From Paenibacillus kobensis NBRC 15729 (lineage in GTDB: Bacteria; Bacillota; Bacilli; Paenibacillales; Paenibacillaceae), in NCBI RefSeq assembly GCF_004000825.1, contig NZ_BILZ01000022.1, positions 1 through 64,000 of the forward strand: 64,000 bases of DNA, in the 5' to 3' direction. The position numbers were made by a program, and so were the translations under genes. Positions 34,718 to 41,691 of the stretch are shown here, in pieces (the first letter of the stretch is position 1; every line of letters begins with the position of its first letter). The notes under the pieces were generated by a model. That model ran no database searches. It worked only from the letters and a program-made list of their open reading frames with translations, and had not been told where the DNA came from.

Positions 34718-35014
34718 ATGAACCAATTGAACAACCAGCAAGAATTGCTGAGCGAAATGGATGAGCAGGGCGTCCGTCAGCGGCGCAAAGGAATGTTATG
34801 GGTCGGGATATCATTCATCCTGTGCCCTTGTCACCTCCCGATCACGCTCATGGTACTGTCCTTTCTGCTTGGCGGCTCCGCGCTCGGCGTCGTGTTCCGC
34901 GACAATATGATTATAGCGGGCATTCTGACGACATCGATATGGGCCGTTGGCACCTGGTATGGCTTTAGAAAAATGCGCACGGCGACCTGCTCGATAGCAC
35001 CGCGCGCCAAATAA
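34718..35014 (+). CDS. MerE-like small membrane transporter
   Basis: The 98-residue product has a charged N-terminus, a first hydrophobic segment containing ILCPCHLPITLMVLSFLLGG, a short loop, and a second segment (MIIAGILTTSIWAVGTWYGF) with a basic tail. CPCHLPI in the first helix, followed by a Gly-rich turn, is the hallmark of MerE, a small carrier for mercuric and organomercury ions. AAGGAAGTG precedes the ATG. No merA, merR or merP is present nearby, so mercury may not be the substrate; another soft metal or thiol-bound ligand is possible. A terminator follows, separating it from the exporter gene. Confidence 0.75.
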   Translation: MNQLNNQQELLSEMDEQGVRQRRKGMLWVGISFILCPCHLPITLMVLSFLLGGSALGVVFRDNMIIAGILTTSIWAVGTWYGFRKMRTATCSIAPRAK

Positions 35015-35023
35015 ACTTTCCTA

Positions 35024-35053
35024 CCGTAGCCCGTTATCGGAGCTGCGGTTTTT
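35024..35053 (+). terminator. Intrinsic terminator after the MerE-like gene
   Basis: CCGTAGC (35024-35030) pairs with GCTGCGG (35042-35048), with one G-U, followed by T5. Confidence 0.75.
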
Positions 35054-35078
35054 AAAGACAATACAAGGGGATGACGGA

Positions 35079-36734
35079 ATGGGAACGAAACAAACCGCGG
35101 GCGATGCAGCTGCTGTACGGCTGAATGCATCGGAACAAGGGGGGCAGCAGTCGGGAATGGTCCGAGTCATGGTGATTAGCCTAGGCCTGTTCGTCATATT
35201 TCTAGACAGCACAGTCGTCAATATTTCTCTATCCAGCATCATTGAGCAGTTCGGCATGAGTCTGGATACGGCGGCTTGGATTATGAACGGTTATACCATG
35301 ACGGTAGCGATGCTGCTGGTGTTCATGGGAAGGCTGGCAGATTTGATCGGAAAATACCGGCTGTATACGCTCGGATTGTTCGTGTTCTTGTTCAGCTCAC
35401 TCATGTGCGCATTAGCGAAGGGGCCGGAAATGCTCATCCTGTTCCGAGTTCTTCAGGGCATCGGCGGCGCGATGTCGATACCGGCCAGTATGGGCTTTGT
35501 ACGCGCGGCTGCTCCTGAAGGCAAGGTCGGGTCGGCGATGGGGATATGGAGCGCAGCAGGCGCGCTCGCCATCGCGGCAGGTCCTGCGCTAGGCGGCGCA
35601 CTGACGGAGTTGGCCGGCTGGCGGTCCGTCTTCTACATTAACATTCCCGTCATCGGAGTCGCACTTCTGCTCATGCTTCGATTGTTCAAAGGTTACCGTG
35701 ACGAAAAGGTACGGCTCCGGCTGAATCCGGTCTCTACGATTCTTCTGAGCGGCGCGATTTACCTGCTGACCGACTCGCTGCTGTCCGGCCAGGATCAAGG
35801 CTGGACCAGCTGGCGCATTATCGGCGGCTTCTGTTGTGCAGTTGTGCTGCTTGCCGCTTATATCGGAGTGGAGCGCAGATCGAAGTCGCCGCTCGTCGAT
35901 TTCCGCTTGTTCCGTAACCGGGCGTACACAGTAGGCGTCATTTCCAACTTCTTAGGCGGCATTTTATTGATGGGCATCATGATACTCGCTCCGCTCTATT
36001 TTACCGAGGTACGGCATTACTCCACGATTCACGCATCTCTGGCGATTACGCCGCTATCCGCTATTCTACTCGTTGCTGCTCCTCTCGTCGGCAAGTGGGC
36101 CGACCGCGCCGGTGCTGTAAAACCGTTGACTGCCGGCTACATCATCGCTCTTATCGGGTGCGGAATGATGGCTGTCATTCAATCTGATTCTTCCGTTCCG
36201 TACGTCATAGCTTCACTCACTATCGTGGGCACAGGCGTCGGATTCATAGCCGTAACGAGCCTTATGTTAAGCACGCTCAACGTGAAGCCCTCCGATATTT
36301 CGATGGCCTCCGGCGTATTCGCTATGATGCGCAATTTGGGAGGCGCGGTCGGCGTCGCACTGTTCGTATCGATCATGCTCAGCTCATTCAATAGTTCGGA
36401 AGCAGCGATGGAGAAAGCCGTCACCGCACAAGTCGAGCAGACGGACTGGGCGGAACCGGCCAAGAGCGAAGCGCTCGCTACTGTTCATGCTTTCTATGCT
36501 GCGCCGGCTGAACGGGCGGAGGCGTCAGCTGCATCGGCCAACATCGGCTCGCTTGGTGAGGAGCGGTCCAGACAGTTGAAAGCATGGCTTGCAGCCGAAG
36601 CGGGACGGTCCGAAGCGACTTCGATGGGCCGTTCCTATCTAGGCGGTGCGATCCTGACGGTGTTGTTCATGGGGGCGCTTCTGGCGCTGCGGGGGCAACG
36701 GGCAAGTCAAGCAAGCGGGCAAGACGCTGGATGA
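35079..36734 (+). CDS. MFS multidrug exporter, DHA2 (EmrB/QacA) family
   Basis: The 551-residue product is predicted to have 14 hydrophobic segments. Family motifs are FLDSTVVNISLSSI in the first helix (motif D1), GRLADLIGKYRLYTLGLFVF (motif A), and LQGIGGAMSIPASMGFV with GAGPALGG-type motif C (AIAAGPALGGALTELAGWRSVFYINIP). Such proteins pump drugs or secreted metabolites out, driven by protons. The ATG has AAGGGGATGACGG before it. The LuxE-like gene starts 44 bases downstream, so this exporter may lead the biosynthetic operon and export its product; that link is inferred from position. Confidence 0.92.
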   Translation: MGTKQTAGDAAAVRLNASEQGGQQSGMVRVMVISLGLFVIFLDSTVVNISLSSIIEQFGMSLDTAAWIMNGYTMTVAMLLVFMGRLADLIGKYRLYTLGLFVFLFSSLMCALAKGPEMLILFRVLQGIGGAMSIPASMGFVRAAAPEGKVGSAMGIWSAAGALAIAAGPALGGALTELAGWRSVFYINIPVIGVALLLMLRLFKGYRDEKVRLRLNPVSTILLSGAIYLLTDSLLSGQDQGWTSWRIIGGFCCAVVLLAAYIGVERRSKSPLVDFRLFRNRAYTVGVISNFLGGILLMGIMILAPLYFTEVRHYSTIHASLAITPLSAILLVAAPLVGKWADRAGAVKPLTAGYIIALIGCGMMAVIQSDSSVPYVIASLTIVGTGVGFIAVTSLMLSTLNVKPSDISMASGVFAMMRNLGGAVGVALFVSIMLSSFNSSEAAMEKAVTAQVEQTDWAEPAKSEALATVHAFYAAPAERAEASAASANIGSLGEERSRQLKAWLAAEAGRSEATSMGRSYLGGAILTVLFMGALLALRGQRASQASGQDAG

Positions 36735-36778
36735 GATGATGTTCAGGATTCCTAGATTGCAAATAAAGGAGAATGACT

Positions 36779-37972
36779 ATGCAGCAAACCGAGCACAACC
36801 ATTCGACGATTGAAACGTTCCGGGCGATGGGGATTGACCCCGTCGCCGCCGTCCTTGCCTCCACTCGCACGCTGCTGAGACAGCCGCAGCAGGAGCAGGA
36901 GGCGGTGCGCTTCCTGCTCTTGCAGGACAGCTTCCGTTATCATTACGAGACGAACCGCGTGTACCGGGAAATTGCTCAGGAACGCGGAGTACACCCGGAT
37001 CAAATCCGCAATTTCGAAGATCTGCTGCGCATCCCTTCCATTCCGATCAAAAGCTTCAAGGACGTCAACTCCCACAAGCTGTTGTCGCTGCCGCTCCAAG
37101 AGCTGGAGCACGAGCTTCGCAGTACGGGAACGAGCGGCATTCCGAGTATTTCGCGCCGTGACTCGATTACGGTTGACCGCAGCGTCGTCGGTATCTATGC
37201 CATGCTGCGCGATATGTTCGGCCTATTCGGCGGAGCGGGGCTGTTCTTGTCGCCGTCTGCGGAAGACATGCCGGAGATGGGACTCGTTAAGCTGATCAGC
37301 ATGTTCTCTGGCTTGCTCGATACGACGAGCTATTTTATCCATCATTCCACGTTCAATCCGCAGGACGCAATAGAGCAGTTGACCAAATGGGAAAATCAGC
37401 ATACGCGCCACATTATCGGACCTCCGTTCGTCATCGACCGGCTCGTGAAATACATGGCGGAGAACGGTATTACGGTGCAGCTCGACCGGAACACGAAAGT
37501 CATTACGCTCGGCGGATGGAAGCGGCATACCGGACGGGAGATCGACGCTGCTGAATTCCGGGCTGCATGTGCGGCTGCTTTCGGTATTGGGGAAGGACAA
37601 GTTCGGGATATGTTCGGTCTCGTCGAAACGAACTTTATGGCAATAGAATGCGAGCATCACCGCAAGCATGTGCCGCCTGCCGTTCATTTCTCCGTCCGCA
37701 GCTTAGAGGAGCTGGACCGCGAAGTCGCGGTTGGCGAGCCAGGCCTTCTTCACGTCATGGACCCGGCTTGCCGTTCGTATCCGGGCTTCATCCAGACGGA
37801 GGACATCGTGTATCTAAGCGATGGTGCATGCGAATGCGGCCGGCATGGTCAGGTCGTTCATTATATGTACCGGGCCCGCGGGGCGGAGATCGGCTGCTGC
37901 GCAATCAACCTTGAGAAGCATATGGAGGATAAAGAAAACAGTTGGAGCAGTTGCTCGATTAATGGCCGTTAG
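36779..37972 (+). CDS. LuxE-type acyl-protein synthetase
   Basis: The 397-residue product matches the LuxE acyl-protein synthetase family, ANL-related ligases that activate a fatty acid with ATP and load it on a protein thiol. Visible marks are the N-terminal helical region, IPSIPIKSFKDVNSHKLLS, the phosphate-binding loop RSTGTSGIPSISRR, LLDTTSYFIHHSTFNP, the mid-domain VITLGGWKRHTG and DMFGLVETNFMAIECEHH. The start is ATG 36779 (MQQTEHNHS), eight bases after AAAGGAG, rather than ATG 36773, which is two bases from it. There is no LuxCD reductase or thioesterase here; instead NifU/NifS, a carrier protein and an AMP ligase follow, an unusual partner set. Confidence 0.88.
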   Translation: MQQTEHNHSTIETFRAMGIDPVAAVLASTRTLLRQPQQEQEAVRFLLLQDSFRYHYETNRVYREIAQERGVHPDQIRNFEDLLRIPSIPIKSFKDVNSHKLLSLPLQELEHELRSTGTSGIPSISRRDSITVDRSVVGIYAMLRDMFGLFGGAGLFLSPSAEDMPEMGLVKLISMFSGLLDTTSYFIHHSTFNPQDAIEQLTKWENQHTRHIIGPPFVIDRLVKYMAENGITVQLDRNTKVITLGGWKRHTGREIDAAEFRAACAAAFGIGEGQVRDMFGLVETNFMAIECEHHRKHVPPAVHFSVRSLEELDREVAVGEPGLLHVMDPACRSYPGFIQTEDIVYLSDGACECGRHGQVVHYMYRARGAEIGCCAINLEKHMEDKENSWSSCSINGR

Positions 37973-38001
37973 AACGACTTATAATCCAAGGGGGGATAAT
38001 C

Positions 38002-38370
38002 GTGTATAACGAAATCGTGGCACGACATTTCATGGATCCGATGAACGTGGGCGAGCTGGCATCGCCGGATGAGACGGTTCGAATTGGCAACGCCGTATGC
38101 GGCGATACGATCATTATGCATCTGGCGCTTGAAGACGGCCGGATTACAGACGTCAAATACCGGGCCTATGGCTGCGCGGTTTCGATTGCTACTGCGAGCA
38201 TCGCGAGCGAATATTTTACGGGCAAGGAGCTGAAAGAGCTCAGCGGCCGTTCGAATGCGGAGCTTGCCGCTTTGCTTGGCGAATTGGAGCCGAATCAGAA
38301 GCATTGCATCGACATCATGCTTGAACTGCGAGAGCGCGCGTGCGCATCGGTTCAAGGAGTGAACGGCTGA
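38002..38370 (+). CDS. IscU/NifU-like iron-sulfur scaffold protein
   Basis: The 122-residue product has the three scaffold cysteines: Cys33 in AVCGDT with the neighbouring Asp35, Cys58 in YGCAVSIATAS, and Cys102 in KHCIDIM; an extra Cys114 follows. It lacks other domains of NifU. It starts with GTG, preceded by AAGGGGGG. It lies 29 bases after the LuxE-like gene and overlaps the NifS-like gene by one base (TGATG), so it is clearly co-expressed with a desulfurase. This is unlikely to be the general SufU of the cell, because suf genes are absent; a dedicated role in the cluster (Fe-S or sulfur transfer) is inferred. Confidence 0.88.
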   Translation: MYNEIVARHFMDPMNVGELASPDETVRIGNAVCGDTIIMHLALEDGRITDVKYRAYGCAVSIATASIASEYFTGKELKELSGRSNAELAALLGELEPNQKHCIDIMLELRERACASVQGVNG

Positions 38371-39551
38371 TGAGCAGCGAAGCCTATTACGATTATAATG
38401 CGACGTCGGAGCTGGACAAGCAAGTGCGGCAAGCCATGATCGACAGCTTAAACGTATTCGGCAATCCATCCAGCCGGCACAGCTATGGCACGGCTGCCAA
38501 AGCGATCGTCTCCGAAGCGAGAGAATCGGTTGCCCGCCTCATTGGCTGCGAACCGGAAGCCGTGAAATTCACTTCAGGAGGCAGCGAATCGAACAACTGG
38601 GCGATCAAAGGGCTGCTTGAAGCGAGCGGACACCGCGGACGGGCCCATCTGATTACGACCGTTATCGAGCATCCGTCCGTTATGCAGGTGTGCGCCTATT
38701 TGGAGCGAACGGGGCAAGCGGCCGTGACGTACTTGCCGGTCGATCAAGCAGGCGCCGTCTCGATTGCGGAGCTGGAAGCGGCCATTCGCCCCGAGACGCG
38801 GCTCATCACGATGATGCTGGCTAACAACGAGATCGGCACGATTCAACCGATCAGGGAAGCGGCGCTGCTGGCTAGGAGCCGCGGCATCCTTATGCATACG
38901 GATGCGGTGCAGGCAGCCGGCAAATTGCCGATCGACGTCCGTCAACTTGGCGTCGATGCTCTCTCGATGTCCGCGCATAAGTTCGGCGGGCCGAAAGGCG
39001 TCGGCGCGTTATATGTGCGGCCAGGCGTAGAGCTGGAACCGCTTATTCACGGCGGCGGGCAGGAATTCGGGCTCCGCAGCGGGACAGAGAATGTGGTCGG
39101 CCTTGCAGGTCTGGGGAAGGCTGCTGCCGTACTCGACCGCGCGAAGATGGAAGCTCAGCTCGTGCAATGGAGCAAGCTGAAGCGCATGGTGGTCAACAGG
39201 CTCACAGAGCTTGTGCCGGATTGCCGCTTCAACGGGCCGGTTGACGGGAGCGAAGCGCTGCCGAATACGATCAATATCGAAATCACCGGCATTCGAGGGG
39301 AATCGCTTGCCGCTTATATCGGCGTGAAGCATGGAGCGGCCGTGTCGGTCGGCTCTGCATGCAGCGCGACTAAGCAGGCATCGCTGTCGCATGTGCTTCG
39401 TGCGATCGGCAGAAGCGATGAACAAATCCGGAGCGCGGTTCGGATTAGCTTCGGACCGGCGGCTGGAGAGGCGGAGATGGAGAAGCTGATCTGCCAGCTT
39501 GCAGAGGCTGCCTTGCATTTGCGGGCTTTATCGGTAGTCGGCGCTGTATAG
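38370..39551 (+). CDS. NifS/IscS-like cysteine desulfurase
   Basis: This PLP enzyme should take sulfur from cysteine as a persulfide. The 393-residue product has YYDYNATS at the N-terminus (usually YxDNxATT), FTSGGSESNNWAIKG, HTDAVQAAGKLPIDV, the PLP lysine Lys204 in SMSAHKFGGPKGVGALY, RSGTENVVG, and the catalytic Cys331 in VGSACSATKQASLSHVL. All key residues are present. ATG 38370 overlaps the NifU-like stop; AAGGAG is 11 bases upstream. The pairing with NifU inside a lipid/polyketide-type operon is the most unusual feature here: sulfur may go to an Fe-S cluster of a pathway enzyme or into the product itself. Confidence 0.93.
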   Translation: MSSEAYYDYNATSELDKQVRQAMIDSLNVFGNPSSRHSYGTAAKAIVSEARESVARLIGCEPEAVKFTSGGSESNNWAIKGLLEASGHRGRAHLITTVIEHPSVMQVCAYLERTGQAAVTYLPVDQAGAVSIAELEAAIRPETRLITMMLANNEIGTIQPIREAALLARSRGILMHTDAVQAAGKLPIDVRQLGVDALSMSAHKFGGPKGVGALYVRPGVELEPLIHGGGQEFGLRSGTENVVGLAGLGKAAAVLDRAKMEAQLVQWSKLKRMVVNRLTELVPDCRFNGPVDGSEALPNTINIEITGIRGESLAAYIGVKHGAAVSVGSACSATKQASLSHVLRAIGRSDEQIRSAVRISFGPAAGEAEMEKLICQLAEAALHLRALSVVGAV

Positions 39552-39590
39552 ATAGACTTTCAAATAAATAGGACATAGGAGTGTGTGAAA

Positions 39591-39893
39591 GTGTCGCAAC
39601 CGATCGATTTGAGAGGTCATACCTTAGAATCCATTCGCCAGACCATTAAACAAACCATACTGATCAAAAATTTGGAGCTGCGCGGCGTGACCGAAGCGGA
39701 TATCGGCGACGATATGCCGTTGTTCGGAGAAGGACTCGGACTAGAATCCGTCGAGGCGTTCTATATCGCGGCCGGTATGCAGGAATCGTTCGGCATTCAG
39801 ATTGACCGTACGAAGCTGCATCTGATGAAGGATCACTTTCGTTCTGTCAATACGTTAGCGTTGTTCGTCGCCGGCTGTCTGGCGGATGCGTAA
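39591..39893 (+). CDS. Acyl carrier protein, stand-alone
   Basis: The product is about 100 residues, acidic and helical. The phosphopantetheine site is the Ser in GLGLESVEAFYIAAGMQESFGIQI, equivalent to the usual GLDSL motif, at about residue 60. A GTG at 39591 lies nine bases after AGGAG and is preferred over the in-frame GTG at 39585. It lies 39 bases after the NifS-like gene and eight before the AMP-ligase gene, so it is the probable acceptor for the acyl group activated by that ligase or by the LuxE-like protein. Confidence 0.85.
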   Translation: MSQPIDLRGHTLESIRQTIKQTILIKNLELRGVTEADIGDDMPLFGEGLGLESVEAFYIAAGMQESFGIQIDRTKLHLMKDHFRSVNTLALFVAGCLADA

Positions 39894-39901
39894 GGAGGCA
39901 T

Positions 39902-41668
39902 GTGACTACGATGAAAACAGGAGCGATGTTTCAGCACTTAGTCGATCTGTTGGAATATCGGGCATGGTCGCAGCCTGATCTGGAGCTTTATACGTTTCTG
40001 GCGGACGGTGAACGGATTGAGCATAAATTGACGGCGGCAAGTTTGCGGGAGCGTTCCGTCGCTACCGCAGCTGCGCTGCAGCAGATCGGCAGTCCCGGCG
40101 AACCCGTGCTGCTGCTGTACCCGCCGGGCATTGATTTTCTAGTTGGCTTTATGGGCTGTTTGTATGCGGGAATGATTGCAGTTCCCGCATATCCGCCCCA
40201 TCTGCGCAAGCCTACACCGAGGCTGGCTGCGATTGCCCAAGATACGGGAGCGTCCATTGCGCTCTCGACACACAAACTTTGCGAGGACGTGCGGGAAGCG
40301 GCGCTGCACGGCGACCATATGCAGCATTTGAGCGGGCTTCGTTGGCTGGCAACGGATAATCTGCCATCCGGCATGACGTGGAGTCCGCCGCGCATCGACG
40401 GAAACGGCGTCACGTTCCTGCAATATACATCTGGCTCGACTTCCACGCCGAAGGGCGTCATGGTAACGCATCAGAACCTGTTGTACAACATGTCGATGAT
40501 CGCCAAATACTTCCGTGTATCTTCGGAGACGCGGGGCGTCAGCTGGCTTCCGGCCCATCACGATATGGGGCTGATCGGCAAGCTGCTGACGGCGCTTCAT
40601 GCCGGCTGCAGCCTGACGTTCATGTCGCCCGTCAGCTTCATGCAGAAGCCGCTCCGCTGGCTGCAGGCCATATCGCGTACGAAGGCGACATACAGCGGCG
40701 CGCCGAACTTCGCATTCGAGCTGTGCGTAGCCAAGTTTAAAGAAGAAGCTGCGGAAGGACTGGATTTGAGCAGTTGGTTAACGGCGTTCAACGGAGCCGA
40801 ACCGGTGCGAAGCCAGACACTCGACAAGTTCGCGGCATGCTATGCCCCTTACGGCTTCCGCAAGGAAAGTCTCGTGCCTGCTTACGGGTTAGCGGAAGGT
40901 ACGCTCTTCGTGTCCGGCATCCGCCGGGATAACGAGGCGTGGTGGACGGTCACCGTCGATAGCAGGAGCGTTCAGGCGAGCACTATCGAGCCTGTGCTGC
41001 CGGATGCGGAGCATGCGCAGACGATTGTATCTTGTGGAGTGATTCCGCCGGAGCAGAAGCTTGCTATCGTCAGTCCGGCTTCAAGTGAGCGTCTTGCGGA
41101 TGGAGCCATCGGCGAAATATGGCTCCACGGCGAGAGCGTCGCGACCGGCTATTGGGGCAAGCCGGAAGCGTCCAACCAAACGTTTCAAGCCCGGATTGAG
41201 GGCGAGGGCGACACGGCCTATTTGAGGACAGGTGATCTCGGCTTTACGCTTGCCGGCGAGCTCTACATCGCGGGCCGGATGAAGGACGTCATTATCGTTA
41301 GGGGCTGCAACCATTACCCGCAAGATATCGAACTGACGGCGCAGCAAGCGCATCCTGCGGTGAAAGAGGATTGTATCGCGGCGTTCGTCGAACAGCGCGA
41401 TGGCGAAGACCGGCTAATCATCGTGGCGGAGATCAACCGGGAATACCGGGTGCGCGGCAGCCAAAGAGACAGCGGGGCGGCAAGCATGAAGCAGTTGCTG
41501 ACCGAAGTGTCCGCCGCCGTCCGGCAGGACGTATCGATTCAGCACGAGTTGACAGTCCACAGTGTTGTGCTTATTAGGGTAGGCACGATTCCGAAAACGT
41601 CGAGCGGCAAAATCCAACGCCAGTACACGAAACAGCTGTACGAGCAAGGGAAGCTCGAAACGTTGTAA
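39902..41668 (+). CDS. Fatty acyl-AMP ligase (FAAL-type)
   Basis: The 588-residue ANL-superfamily protein has the FAAL marks FLQYTSGSTSTPKGVMVTHQNLLYN (A3 loop), SWLPAHHDMGLIGKLL, YSGAPNFAFELC, YGLAEGTLFVSG and LRTGDLGF, and the C-terminal IPKTSSGKIQRQ with the catalytic Lys. FAALs make acyl-adenylates and hand the acyl chain to a carrier protein instead of CoA. The GTG start at 39902 is three bases after AAGGAGG; ATG 39911 is 12 bases from it, so the exact start is open. Carriers lie on both sides: the stand-alone one upstream and the N-terminal domain of the ketosynthase protein downstream. Confidence 0.92.
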   Translation: MTTMKTGAMFQHLVDLLEYRAWSQPDLELYTFLADGERIEHKLTAASLRERSVATAAALQQIGSPGEPVLLLYPPGIDFLVGFMGCLYAGMIAVPAYPPHLRKPTPRLAAIAQDTGASIALSTHKLCEDVREAALHGDHMQHLSGLRWLATDNLPSGMTWSPPRIDGNGVTFLQYTSGSTSTPKGVMVTHQNLLYNMSMIAKYFRVSSETRGVSWLPAHHDMGLIGKLLTALHAGCSLTFMSPVSFMQKPLRWLQAISRTKATYSGAPNFAFELCVAKFKEEAAEGLDLSSWLTAFNGAEPVRSQTLDKFAACYAPYGFRKESLVPAYGLAEGTLFVSGIRRDNEAWWTVTVDSRSVQASTIEPVLPDAEHAQTIVSCGVIPPEQKLAIVSPASSERLADGAIGEIWLHGESVATGYWGKPEASNQTFQARIEGEGDTAYLRTGDLGFTLAGELYIAGRMKDVIIVRGCNHYPQDIELTAQQAHPAVKEDCIAAFVEQRDGEDRLIIVAEINREYRVRGSQRDSGAASMKQLLTEVSAAVRQDVSIQHELTVHSVVLIRVGTIPKTSSGKIQRQYTKQLYEQGKLETL

Positions 41669-41691
41669 GAGAAGGGAGCAACGTTACGAAC

